From the NCBI GenBank assembly GCA_029465975.1, contig CM055747.1:7281436-7345435 (forward strand): DNA of 64,000 bases. Direction: 5' to 3'. The translations under genes were made by a program, and so were the position numbers. The number at the start of each line of letters is the position of its first letter. Position 1 is the stretch's first letter. The stretch is from Dallia pectoralis. Taxonomy: Eukaryota > Chordata > Actinopteri > Esociformes > Umbridae. Below, one piece after another: positions 30,277 to 42,299 of this stretch. Under the pieces are notes generated by a model. It was given only the letters and a program-made list of their open reading frames with translations, had not been told where the DNA came from and searched no databases.

Positions 30277-31382
30277 CAGGGGCGATTCTAGGGTCAGAGC
30301 TTTAGGGGTGCTGAGCACCCAATGAGCCCCACTGCCACCACCCACCCACTTTTCACACAAAAACAAAAATGTCTATTGAAAAATAATAATTTTAACATTG
30401 GTTCAACTTACTCAAAAATCCAGATTTGTTTTAAATCCTTTCAGAGCACCAGCTTATTGTGAGAGTTCACACAACATATTTCTTAATATTAGCTACTGCA
30501 TGTGGAATTTTACAATTAAAATGTTGAAGTTTAGCTGAAAATAAAAGTTTAAAAAATATTTCAAAAGGTTGAGACAGCTGGTACGGGGAATTGAACCTGG
30601 GTCCTACGGCCACAGCCAAGAACTGTAACCCACTACTCCAAACAGGGATATTGCAATTAGTAAAGACAGGTGATGACTGCGTTTGTGGCGGGTGGTGGGC
30701 TGGCCGTCCTGGAGTACTGGTCGTTCTGTAATTCTCTAGATCACACAAATGGCCAGTCCGCCCCTGGCACGCACTACACAGGTACGCAGTTTATTTGTCG
30801 CGCTGCTGTTTTTCTTTCACGCTCTAGCAGTTAATAAACAGAACTGCATGCGTCTTTCAGAAGAACATTATAACCGGCGTTACTTCTCTCCGTTTATGAC
30901 TATGGACGAGTCACACAGGTCCTGTGCTACTCCACAGCGGCGACACGCTGGATTTAAATACTCCCAAAATAAACACTTATTATAGGTGTACCATGGTGAT
31001 TCAGGATACTGACTCCAGTACTCACCGATATGGTAAAATGTGTGACACAGCTTTGGAGCAACTTAGTTGTTTGACAACACTACATAATGGGTTGTCACTC
31101 TGCGTGTGTTTCACGCTGGATGCCGTTCGTGCTGAGCGGTGCAGGTAGAGGACAAGTAGAAGCGGAGAGGACAACACCATTTGCTAAGCGGGGGTGTTTT
31201 TCATCCTTAACACATACATTTTAAACCACAAACTACGGAGTAGATTTGGGATATTATTTAACCTTGTCAAAGACGAACAAAAATGTTAGAATAACAACAT
31301 TTCTTACTCCAAGTTTTAGGGGTGCTGAGCTCCTTTTTAGGGGTGCTGAAGCACCCCTAAAAAGGGGCTAGCCTCGCCCCTG
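30277..31382. mobile_element. Inner hAT element nested in the outer one
   Basis: This 1,106-bp element starts CAGGGGCGATTCTAG and ends CTAGCCTCGCCCCTG (15-bp inverted ends, two mismatches). It is flanked on both sides by GGGCAAAC (30,269-30,276 and 31,383-31,390), a perfect 8-bp duplication inside the outer element. Further GGGGTGCTGAGCACCC palindromes sit near both ends. No transposase frame is present, so it is non-autonomous. Confidence 0.88.
30587..30642 (-). ncRNA. tRNA-like pol III A/B-box segment inside the inner hAT
   Basis: Read on the minus strand, TGGAGTAGTGGG (A-box-like, about 30,640-30,629) is followed by GGTTCAATTCC (B-box, 30,597-30,587; one change from consensus) at tRNA-like spacing. 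It is probably a tRNA-derived SINE head or tRNA pseudogene carried by the transposon. No complete cloverleaf was confirmed. Confidence 0.4.
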
Positions 31383-31669
31383 GGGCAAACTCCGGCCCTC
31401 GAGGCAATTCCACCAGGCCCACGGAAGGTATTAAAACAGTTTTGAGAGGAAGTACAAAATAACTTGGCAGTCCAATTGTAATGTATCTATTTAGATATAA
31501 CACACCTCCAGTATATATGTTATGTGTATACATTTTAATTATTGTCCTTTTCTGGCCCACAAATCGTTTAGACTGAACAAATTACATTACCAATGTGGCC
31601 CTTCATATAATTTCAAAGTGCTGATGTGACCCCTGAGCTGAAATATCTGCCCTCCCCTGGTTTAGATGC

Positions 31670-32730
31670 AGTGTATTTAGTATAGCTTCCTGCCTTATTC
31701 TGGGTTGGTCTCGTTCATAACAACAGGAACATGCTTGATTGACTCTCATTCCTTCTTGAAATTGTGTGTCACTGTATTTGAGTGCTTTTGCAAAAAATAC
31801 CCTGAATGTCCTGCAGCCGATTGAAAAAATATAATTCATTTTTTTCCTAAAAGCTGCTGAGGTGGCTTGTTTCTCCCTGCCAAATTGTTCCTCTCGGCTA
31901 CTGTTCATGCAAGGTCATGCAGCCTTTGATCCCTTTTTAGACGTTGCATTTGTGTTTATATTTTGAGACAATTTACAACCAAGTTTAGCGGACTTGAGTC
32001 GTTATGGTCCCTTGCTAAGGCAGCCCCCACCTTTCAACTCAAAGCCAGCGTCGCCCCCCCCTTTTTTAATCAATTTCCTTGGTTTGGGCAGAAAATATAG
32101 GCTTGTTTAAATGGTCTCTAGCCTATAGGGAAAAGCCCAGCTGATCTATTCCAGAGCTACCATACCTGAATCCACTAGTCTACTAAATATCAAACCCATC
32201 ATGACTACTTGATTCAGGTGAGCTTGTTTAGGGCCACAATAAAACGTTACGCTTGTAATGCTTCACGGGAGGTTAAAACACTGCTGTTGGGGAATGCAGT
32301 ATGTGTGATCTGTGACTATATTTGCGTTGGAAGTCCCACCTATTCAGAGAACTATTCAATACGCTGTTTCTCTGTGAAGTTTTATATGTTTTTTGTCAAA
32401 TCAAATAATTTTGTCAAATTAAATCAAGCTGGCTTTTTCTTTGTCTCAGAGAAGCGTTATGAGTGTGCATGCCTGGAATGTAGTCTGTTCATCACTCTGT
32501 CATCAGTCATATTAAATTTTATCAGTTTTGTACTGTGTAAGTATGATCATATTAATTTAACAATTATAAGAAAAATGTAAATGTATAGACCGTTATTGTA
32601 GCATTGTTTTTATAAACCATAATTGCAATCATGTAAAGCCCTAAACCCCAACTTGCACCATTGCCTGAGACTTTGCATGAGTGTATTAGCACTATATTCT
32701 ACCTGTGTACTGTAGGTATTGTTTGTCTGG
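31670..32730. other. Intergenic, no gene recognised
   Basis: Contains a poly-C/poly-T boundary near 32,055 and a short TTGATTCAGGTGAGC-type fish repeat near 32,205. No supported exon was found. Confidence 0.45.
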
Positions 32731-33188
32731 TGTCACTTTAAGAGAACATTTGAAAGTTGGGATTGTTATATTATATAACTATATTGATCTGACCTCTCTT
32801 GCCACGGGTGGTTTGTGGGGTGCACACGGCTAGTTGCGGGTGGTTAGTTCATTGTTTACACCAGATTTGAGTCAGGGTAATCACCGGGGATATTTAGGTC
32901 TCTAGTTGGGTTGTGCACTTTGCTTGGTATTTATATGTCACGTGTTATGGAGCTGAGTGTTTGAACTGTTTGGACTGTTTGGACTGTTTGAACTGTTTGA
33001 ACTGTTTGAACGGTTTGAACTGTTTGAATATATATTAAGTATTAAGTCGCTCCATAGCGCAGTTACATTTATCACAGTTTATGGTTTTCGTTCGTTGTTT
33101 CGTGTTTTTACTGGCAATAAATACCATGAACAGAATACCTGCTCTGCTTGCTGCTTTTTTCTGCACTTCACCCATGAAGTTCGTGACA
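32731..33188 (+). mobile_element. Probable solo LTR
   Basis: This 458-bp block begins TGTCACTTTAAG and ends GAAGTTCGTGACA, so the edges TGTCAC/GTGACA are inverted as in LTRs. Near its end it has a CAATAAATACC poly(A) signal and a T-rich stretch. The flanks (TCTGG left, TCTCT right) are only a weak 5-bp duplication. No internal retroviral-type coding lies beside it. Confidence 0.45.
32958..33032 (+). repeat. 9-bp tandem repeat
   Basis: Seven to eight copies of TTTGAACTG (variants TTTGGACTG, TTTGAACGG) lie inside the proposed solo LTR. Confidence 0.85.
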
Positions 33189-33189
33189 T

Positions 33190-36100
33190 CTCTCCCAAAT
33201 TGATCAAATTTAAGACTGTTATCTATGTTGCATTAATCTTTAAGGGTCTTTCTCTGTCTGTGTTAATTTTTTTCACTTCTCACCATTGTGGCTGTGTGTT
33301 GCCAATCAATCAATCAATCAAATATGACGACTGAGTTTTTTAGTACTGTTGCCATTTAAAGTACAATCTAACAGGGCCATAGGGTGTGGTGTTGTGGGAA
33401 TGTCACAAAACATAGCCAATTTGAATTTGGTTCTAAGTAGAACCCTATAGGGTATATTTATATGTACTTTATATACAAAACAAAAGCAATACACAACATG
33501 AAACTTGCTCCCTGGTACACAGACAATACTAGAGCACTTAAGCAAGCCTCCAGAAAATTGGAGCGAAAGTGACACTCTACCAAATTTGAAGCATTTAGAC
33601 TAGCCTGGATAGATAGCTCAAGCCTTTACATTACCCAGTCACATAATACCATGACACCATGTACAAGTCTTATTCTTTGTAAAATCCATATATTTAAATA
33701 TTGTTTTCTGTTTGTAATGTGTGTCAGCAGGCCTTTCTGAAGCCCCACAGCCAATGTGTCGCTGTCCACTGACCTGGTGCTGAACCAGCCACTACTCTTC
33801 TGTTTGCACTGTGCTGTCCATGGTTCCCAATGTGTTACTCTAATCGGACATCTTTTTTTTAGTACTTACATATGAACTTCCCATTGCAAGTTTGAGCCTT
33901 CATTTCACGTGTCCATCTTCAACGTTTATCTTCAGAGGCACCTGAGGACTGAACCAATCTTGACTCTCCTACTTGAGGAACAAATGACATCAACCAAACA
34001 TGTGGTGAAGGCAGAGGGACACCGGCCACTGTCAGACTACTGCCTGAGACGCAAGCCGCACTGAATTGGTAATGAGGCTTGAACATGGCTACTAGAAGGG
34101 AACAAAAAGGCTATGTGTGGGGTAATGGCGGCAGGCCAACATCATCTCTGGGAAAACACGAAGTGATTAACGATAAGGACAGAAGTGGTCATGTCTAGGG
34201 TTCAGTGTCATGGATAATAGAGGTATTACTGAATGGGGGTGGGAATGCATGAAGGTATATAGACGTGTGAAAACCCTGGGATCAACAGAGGCATTGTCAT
34301 TGAGGGTAAACACTGTATTGGGGTTAATATGGTTCAGCTGGCCGTGGACTAGGGGTCTATTTGAATCACAGGTGCCGTAATGTGTTACTCTGCTGTCGAA
34401 GAGCCACCCCATTATGCCATTTAGTTCCTATTGAGGCCCCTTTCCTCCCATTAGAACATGCATTAGTGCATCACAGATCTATTTCGTACAGTGATCTATG
34501 GCCTCAATTAAAGCTGAAGCAGCAGGAATTCCTGTGCCTTTAAGCCCCTAGACCTCCAACCTACTTCCATGGTCCAGAAGCCATCTGTCTGGATGGGCTA
34601 ATCTGAACGGGTGCTGATGTGCCCAAACGTACCACCTGGTGGTAACTCTCTGGAACAGACCCTCCATAACAGACAGTATCCAGCTGGAACAAGAGAAGAG
34701 AAATGTAACAGTGTAAGGCATCCTCACCAGTTTGCAATACAAAGTTGCAGTGCTTAGTGTATATTTTTTTCTGTAGCAGACAAAAGGTTTGAGCAAATTT
34801 GTCAAATAACACTCCTACAAGTGACCATTTAGGTCGTCTGACAATGTGGTAGGCCCCTGGTAAGTGTGCAATGCCTGCCTTTGGTAGGGGGGTCAACCGT
34901 TAACAATCCCTTTTGGCATTCATGCTCATTGAACATCTAATTTGACTATGCGAGATGTCTAATATCATTAGTATTGATAATAGATTTCAGTTTGATAAGG
35001 CCTAATATTGCAATTATGATATAATGTGAACTTGGGTTCTGGACTGATCGTCATCATCCGATAATTAACCAGGGCGTTGTAAGATGCCTGATGGATGTTT
35101 AGGGCGACGCTGATTGGACGACACAACTAAATCTGCTAATTAAATCTCTGAGCCTGTATGCTGATTGGTGGAGGAGATGGCACCTCACAGAAAGAATCCC
35201 GCCCTGGTGAGATGAGCGGACAGGATGGCTACTCGATCCGTGGACCGCAACTGAATAAAGCTATTAGGACCCTTTTGGTGAGCGTCCCATCTTTGTTATG
35301 TTGTTAATCATATGACTTAATCTCACATATCTTTTTATGCCTAACTATTATATTTAGTATGCGATATAAAACCACTTGGCACGTGTCACATAACTCTGTT
35401 TTTAATAAGAGTTACGGGCACTTTATTTATATTAATAACAACAAAGTATCAAGTGCGCTGATATTGTAGCTCAATACTGCTCCTCTAATAACATATTTTG
35501 TTTTTGAAACTTGCTTTTTGTGATTGTTAAACCTAATGCTGTAGCATACTTTACGTTCGTGTTTGGTTGATATTGTACGCGTAATAGAACTTGCCATGAC
35601 AATCAAGGAATTTTTCAATTAGTGATTTTGAATTTAAATCTTGTATCGGACGTGTCACCATTTACATCATATTGCACAGCAATGCCCATACATTCCATTG
35701 CATCAAATAGGACTAAGCCTCGACAATTATATAATTTGCATATAAACAGAATCAGGATTTTAATTGTGAACGTTTAAAATTATTATACAATCACATTAAT
35801 ATGCATGTCTGAATGTAAATACTGCAACTCCCAGAAGTATTTAGATGGCTTTGGGTCCATTGTTCCGTTGGTCTTGATACGCCCAGGCCACTGGGTTTGA
35901 TAATCTGGTTGTTAAAGTAAATATAGTATGCGACTAGAGTCACTCAACGCGCACCTCTTAACGCGCACCCTTTAGGATGAAAAGCCACGTGCAACTTCAT
36001 CTATTCCGGATCTGTCTAGAAACAAGTCTTGATTGCTGCGCTGTTTGTCTGACACACAAGCAATTCATTATCTGCAAATGGAATGAAAACCTGTCAAAGG

Positions 36101-36316
36101 ACGAAAACGGGTCACGTGTTGCGGGATGAAACCTGTGTGTGCCCTGATGGCATTACACGCAGAGACAATGGGATTTGGTGCTGGGTGTAATCCGGAAAGG
36201 TTCGGCTCCTCTGTCTTAATCTGCACTGTCTTGTCTCTTTGTGGTGCTGTGTCTAACGGGACGTGAAGGTTATTGTTGGTGGCTGTGAGCCCCAGCGGGA
36301 GGTGTGAGGGGAGGTC
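33190..36316. other. Upstream region of wasf3
   Basis: No coding exon was recognised. Untranslated first exon(s) of wasf3 should lie here but could not be placed. The 35,100-35,275 stretch has two inverted CCAAT boxes (GATTGG at 35,112 and 35,163) and an AATAAA (35,254), and might be promoter or LTR sequence. A (GT)n lies near 36,672. Confidence 0.4.
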
Positions 36317-39300
36317 ATGCCCCTGGTCAAGAGAAACATAGAACCCCGTCACCTATGCCACGGTGCCCTACCCGATGGGATTGGCGCTGAGCTGGAGTGT
36401 GTCACCAACAACACCCTCTCAGCCATCATACACCAACTCAGCAGTCTGAGTAAGAGACACTATATCCGTTAAGTAATCACCTAGTGTTGAACTGGCGTTT
36501 TGTGCGCATGCTCAGTCATGCATGGTGGCCTATGCGCCCCATCGCGTTGTACAGCCTCGTTCATCGGTAAATCCTAGCAGGTAATGCTGAAAGAATCCAC
36601 TCACTGGGTTTAAGTGTTTTGATTGATTAAATTCCTTTTTGGTTGAAATGCATTTAGATATTGTTATTTGATGTGTGTGTGTGTGTGTGTACTGTATATG
36701 TGTGTGCTTGGGTTTATAGTCATTTGCCTGTGTTTATATGTGGTGAGGAAGAGAGAGCATTAGTGGAGAATTTACCAGACATCTGGCCTATAGATATCCA
36801 CATTAGAGTGTGTGTGTGTTTGTGTGGGGTGGATTTTCTGAAGTCACCGGAGATTAGAGCTTACTGTGGAGCTTAGTGTCACAGAAAAGATATAGGAGAG
36901 AGTGAGACAGCGAAAGATGGGAAGAAAGAAACGCAGACCAGAGAAAGCTTTTACAGACACATGTTACAGTGATGTTTTGCATGTGCGAATCATAATTTGT
37001 TAGGGCAAAGCTAGGAGTTAAGTTTCGCTAAGTTCATTTGTATAATACGTTGTAAACAGAGAGGTAATTTTAGTATTAGACAAAAACACATCAGGCCTAG
37101 TAGAAATACATTTAGCAATGCATTAAAATGTAACTGCAAATTAAGAAATGTATGCATACCAAGAAAACCATATTTAAGAGGGCTAATATTATTTAATAAT
37201 TACTTAAAAGCAGTGAAAATTGTTAGTATACATTTAAAAGTGTTGGAAAAAGTCAAAGTGTTTCTGTCCGTTTATCGGATGTATCAATGCTGCTTCACCA
37301 ACTTATGTCGTTGTCTGATCAGCTGGACCCTAGAGAAATGTCGATTTGAATGCCTGGTCTTTATCCTCGTTTTAGGTAAACATGCGGAGGACGTCTTTGG
37401 AGAGCTTTTCAGTGAGGCGAACACCTTCTACGTGCGTGCAAATGGTCTCCAGGACCGCATCGATCGTTTGGCTGTTAAGGTCACCCAGCTGGATTCCAGT
37501 GTGGAGGAGGGTCAGTTGGGGTCAGAGGTTAAGGGATAAGGAAAATAATAATCTTCGATGTAATGTTGGAAAGACAAAAAAATCCCTCAACCATTCTCCT
37601 GTAAGTGTCTGGTTCTGCGTAGCTAGACCACAGACTCTGCTAAAAGGATAACCTCTTTCCCTTCCTGTCCATCTCGTGTTGTCTGTACTGTTTCTCTCCA
37701 GTTTCTCTACATGACATCAACATGAGGAAGGCATTCAAGAGTTCCACAGTGCAGGACCAGCAGGTGGTGTCCAAGAGCAGCACACCCAACCCTGTGTCGG
37801 AGATGTACCACGCCAGCGACCGGCCTCCCCCTCTCAGCGTGCTCTCTGCCTACAGGTATTGCACGTCTAGGCGACCTTTGACCTGACGCCCCTTCGCGAT
37901 GCTTTGCTAACTGCTCTCCCGTTCGACACAGAGATGACCGCACGGACGGGATGAAGTTCTACACAGACCCGTCGTACTTCTTCGACCTGTGGAAGGAAAA
38001 AATGCTGCAGGACACGGAGGAGAAGAGAAAAGAGAGGAGACGACAACGGGTCAGACGTTCTTCATTTTGCATTTTTGCTATTTTGCTTCTGTACATGTGA
38101 TTTCCTTCAGAGCAATTGGTCTGTGAAAATCGTACATTACTTCACACCTATCCTCTTTTTTCTCTGACCCATTTGTCCATCTCTCTCTCTCTTTCTCTGC
38201 CTCTCTCAGGAGCAGAAGCGATGTGTCGACGGCACACTTCAGCGTGAGGTGAAGAAGGTCCGTAAAGCCCGAAACCGCCGTCAGGAGTGGAATATGATGG
38301 CCTTTGACAAAGAATTGCGCCCTGACCACCGCCACCCTCAGTCTCTCCACCGGGGGGCGTCGTCTGAGGGCTCCCTCTCCCCAGAGAGCCGGTCAGTGAT
38401 TGTGATCGTAGTCGCCTTGACCAAAATCCTTCCATTTTCCTTCCCTGTTTTGCAAAATGTTATATTACCTTGCTGTTTCGGGGTCACCCATATAGTAAAT
38501 GTCACGTGTATGTGTTTTTTTATTTGTAGCTATTGTCATGACCTGTCAGACTACCCCGGCCTCCACCACGTTGCATCCCACCATGCTCTGGCTCATTCCC
38601 ACCGGCCCGCTGACGTCCACGAGTCTGTGGAGCACGAGTACCAGAGCATCGGAGGCATTCACCACTCGCCACCTCTGCAACGCTGCGCTGACAGAATGAA
38701 CGGCACTGTGACACTTCCACCAGCAGACTATAAGTATGTAACTCCTGTTACATGTAAAAAACAAGATGTTGTATGTCACATCTCCTGTTACATGTTAGAC
38801 CTTCCGTTAAACGTTACGGCAATCTATAAGTGCCAGTATGCGTCACTGGTTGCTTTATATTCTCAGTTCTGAAACGGTCGACCGCGTGTCTGTCTTGTTT
38901 CCCTCGTCAGTGTGATGGAGTACTACGCCAGTTCTGGACCGCCACCACCGCCCGCAGCCCCTCTCATACCATCTGCCCGGACAGCTTTCGGCTCTCCCGT
39001 CGTGTCACCCTCCAGTCAGACTGGACCAGTGCCAGGGGCAACAGGTTACAGTTTCCCACCTCTACCTCCGCCAGGACCTCCTCCGCCGCCGGTGCCCCCG
39101 GCACCGCCACAACCTGCAGGTGACGGGACGAGACAGGACACCCAGCACATACCGGGGACTCGAAGTGACCTCCTGTCAGCTATTCGCATGGGTGAGATGT
39201 TCTGGCAATGTCCTGTAGACAGCGAGGGTTCTTCTTCTGGACGAAAGCACGCCGATGCACAGAGACATATGGTTAGATGTTGCTGGAAAACGTGTGTGTT

Positions 39301-39470
39301 CTTGTGCTCCAGGTATCCAGCTAAAGAAGGTGCAGGAACAGCAGGAGCAGCAGGCTAAGAAGGAGCCGGTGGGGAACGACGTGGCCACCATCTTGTCCCG
39401 ACGCATCGCCGTGGAGTACAGCGACTCAGAGGACGACTCAGAGCTGGAGGACAACAACTGGTCCGACTAA
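36317..39470 (+). CDS. wasf3: WASF3 (WAVE3), Arp2/3 activator of the WAVE regulatory complex
   Basis: Eight coding exons: 36317-36449, 37376-37510, 37702-37855, 37932-38049, 38210-38391, 38530-38733, 38911-39191 and 39313-39470. They total 1365 nt, 454 aa, and all phases agree. The N-terminal WAVE homology domain begins MPLVKRNIEPRHLCH and continues with QLSSLSKHAEDVFGELFSEA. The helical part holds FYTDPSYFFDLWKEKMLQDT, then a basic stretch (KRKERRRQR). A proline-rich region (PPLPPPGPPPPPVPP) follows. The C-terminal VCA has a WH2 actin-binding motif (SDLLSAIRMGIQLKKV), a central helix (ATILSRRIAVEYSDSEDDSE) and the acidic end with the Arp2/3-binding Trp (NNWSD). It drives lamellipodial actin branching downstream of Rac. 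It is about 50 residues shorter than human, mainly in the proline-rich part. WASF3 rather than WASF1/2 rests on linkage with gtf3a and mtif3. Confidence 0.96.
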
Positions 39471-39481
39471 CTCCGACAGGG

Positions 39482-39533
39482 TCACGCCCGTGTTGTCACG
39501 CCCGTGTTCTCACGCCCGTGTGGTCACACCCCT
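39482..39533 (+). repeat. 14-bp tandem repeat in wasf3 3-prime UTR
   Basis: TCACGCCCGTGTTG occurs three and a half times with small changes, starting 12 nt past the wasf3 stop codon. Confidence 0.85.
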
Positions 39534-39539
39534 AGCGTT

Positions 39540-42190
39540 TCTCACACTGACGGCTGACAAATACAAAGAATACTAGCGACTAGTATAAACAACTTGAACT
39601 TACCATATGACGGGTGAGCTGACGAACAAAATAATTCTACACTTCCTCAACTTTGATAGTCGCTCTTTAATTATTCAGATATAACGGCTGGTAGTTTATC
39701 TAAATTGTCATTTCAATCTGTCATAGTGAAAAATGACCGACATATTTAGTAAGAAACTGTGTGTTTCTGGTCAGCTGCGGTTAAAATGAACAGTTGCGTC
39801 ATAATCAAGTCCTGGAGCAGTCAGCCCACACGGACATACATCACATCACATGCATTCAGAACTTTATGGGGCTTTTAGCGATATTTACAGATATTTAGAG
39901 ATATTTGAAAATTACGTGTGTAAAGTATAATATTGAGAATAGGCTGATGGTCCCACTCATATATATGCTGCGCTTTTATGCTGCGCTTTTATATAGCGCT
40001 TTTATCCTGCGTCACATTCACCCATTCATTCATTCACTCATTCATACACTGACGACCGCGTCTACCATGCAAGGCCACTCATGTTTTAACGTAAGATATT
40101 GTCTACTGAATTTGTGTACTTTAGTGGAAATTTTATATCCTGAAGTGTTTAGCTTCAGCTGAAATATATATTGACCCAATAACCAAGTTGGGAATTGACA
40201 CTTTCGCCGCTACAGTTTCTGATCCCTCTAACAGATTAACATTATCGAAAATCACAAACACTGTACTGTCAATGTTACTAATCATCGTTTTGGATTTGAT
40301 CAGGAGTTTCCATCCTCTGTTTACACCCATGATTTCAGTGATATGACCTATTTGACACTAGAAAACAATCAGACCAGTATTCTTTTAAACATGTTACTAC
40401 TAATAAAATCCAAACCACATCACCTTTTAATTTGTGCCTCATTCCTACTTAACAATTTCTCATTCAACCATTATAATTATTTGGGGTATCTCTGTAGCAC
40501 GGGAGGCTGGCTCTGAACACGCATAGTGGCTTGAACTGCTAAAAATTGTAAAACTGTTAAAGATGTATCCTCCCATGAGGTCTACGGATAATCTCTGCAC
40601 AATGTGACATTGCACGTTATACTGCCGCCATCTGGCCAATCAATCTTATTACAATAATCCCAGATCAAAGAACAGGTCAGTTGTGTCAAGAGATGCAGTA
40701 TGAATTTACGAAGATATGGAGACCGTCCCCTCGGTTTTATTTTGTGTGGACAGTGAGGTGAAGAATATAGGTGAAGGAAGAGTGAGGTAGCTATGTATGG
40801 CCACCACTCCAGACATGTAAGCCTATAAGAAGTATGCTTAAAAATGTTTAAGAGCAGGGAAACCCAGGTTCGTATAGACTATGTGGCTGTATTGTCCAGT
40901 CAGCCTGCAGGTGCAGTATAAAATCCCACCATCTCTCTACTTTGAATCTCCTTCTGTTGTAGGGGGAGGGGTAATCCCTACAAACACCGGTACAAACGTC
41001 AGGTAACTCCTCTCTGCTCAGCGTGCCTTCCAGTAAATGCCACCCACCACACATATAGGACACAACCGAAATGGAAGAAATTAGGTCACAGTGATTTCTT
41101 GAAAATACTAACATTTGTGTTCCCTGTTTCATTGTGACTTATGACGTTTCCAAGCGTTGTATGTCTTTTTATTTATTTCCGCCAGTAGTTGTTGAATTGG
41201 TGCTGACTAGACAAAACCTTTTGGGGTGTTACGTCATTGAATTTGGTACTGCACATTACATATGACTTTCTTTACATTTGTATTTAATATTTATGTTAAT
41301 ATTTGCAAATCCTCATTATATTTTTATTAATTTGGTGTGCAGAAAAATCCGGAGTGTGTTTTTAAATTACTTTAAAAAACATTTGTTTGCAGGGAATAAC
41401 AATTGTTAAAATAATGAGAATGTACTGTAGATGTGACATTTGTTTTCAACCCACAAAAAAGGATAAAACAAAATGGATTAAAATTTAATTTGTACAATTC
41501 TGAAACATATTTAGTAAATTCAAAGTTAGAAAGAAGTGATAGTGGTGAGACTTGTATAATTGCCAAACGCAACCATTGGATAAACAATGTTCAATATAAT
41601 CTTAAACAGTCATGCTTGTAGAAAACATTACATCTCTGTACTTCTAAACATCAAATTAAGAGCTTTACAAGCCTGGCGCATAATTAAATTTCACCACGCC
41701 CATATTTTCCATATTTTCCCAGACCAGTTTGGAGCCCAGCAGACCATAGAGGGAATCAAATCTCCCCAAGCTTCAGCTGTATCAAAAGCCTCACACAGTT
41801 TCCCGAGCACACTGTCTTCAGAGGGGGTGACTCTCAGAATGCCTCAGCTTGTTTGTCTCATAGTTTATGTAGTGCACACACACAGCCATGGAAAGATCAT
41901 TAAATCACTGTTTTACCACTCAGCTTAATCCCCCTAAACAAAGAAAAAGATACAAAAAATGAAAGAATAGAAAGAGAGAGAGCGAGAAGTGGAGTGTGAG
42001 ATTAAGGGGAAAGTTGATGGATGCAAACTGACGGCTCAGTTTCCCAGGGTTGCCGAGGGGAACGAGGGATCTCGGTTCTAAATCTTCCAGTCCGGTGAGT
42101 GACTGGTGATCGGACGTTCCTCGGTTCCCCCTGCAGTGGGCAGCCGCTCCAGTGGTGTCCGACACTGTGGCCATCTGCCGGATTACACAG
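39540..42190. other. wasf3 3-prime UTR and intergenic DNA
   Basis: No further exon was recognised. The first part is probably the wasf3 3-prime UTR. Short repeats of GCGCTTTTAT occur at 39,968-40,010. Confidence 0.45.
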
Positions 42191-42195
42191 CAGGA

Positions 42196-42285
42196 TATAT
42201 TTTTATAGAGAGCATCCCATTCTTATCCCGCTTGCAAAGGTTTGCATTAAGGTTGAACTCGGGTGCGCTTACAATGGCGGATGAG
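42196..42285 (+). promoter_or_regulatory. Candidate promoter and tiny first exon (M-A-D-E, then donor)
   Basis: A TATAT/TTTATA box (42,196-42,207) lies about 70 nt before ATGGCGGATGAG at 42,274-42,285, which is followed at once by a good donor GTAAGC. This is the shape of a gene start, but no matching downstream exon could be identified in the window. The gene, if real, is unknown. Confidence 0.3.
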
Positions 42286-42299
42286 GTAAGCTCTATCTT

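Larger units (their letters stand above)
30254..31667. mobile_element. Outer hAT element with perfect 8-bp target duplication
   Basis: The element runs 30,262-31,659, starting CAGGGGTGGGC and ending GCCCTCCCCTG (inverted ends, one mismatch in the first 11). It is flanked by GTTTAGAT at 30,254-30,261 and again at 31,660-31,667. Removing the inner element and its duplicated target leaves a host unit of about 284 bp, so it is a short non-autonomous hAT copy. Confidence 0.88.

Noticed and set aside
38249..38872. 207-residue continuous frame through wasf3 exons 5 and 6
   Set aside because: It reads through an intron. Donor at 38,391 and acceptor at 38,529 restore the WASF family sequence.
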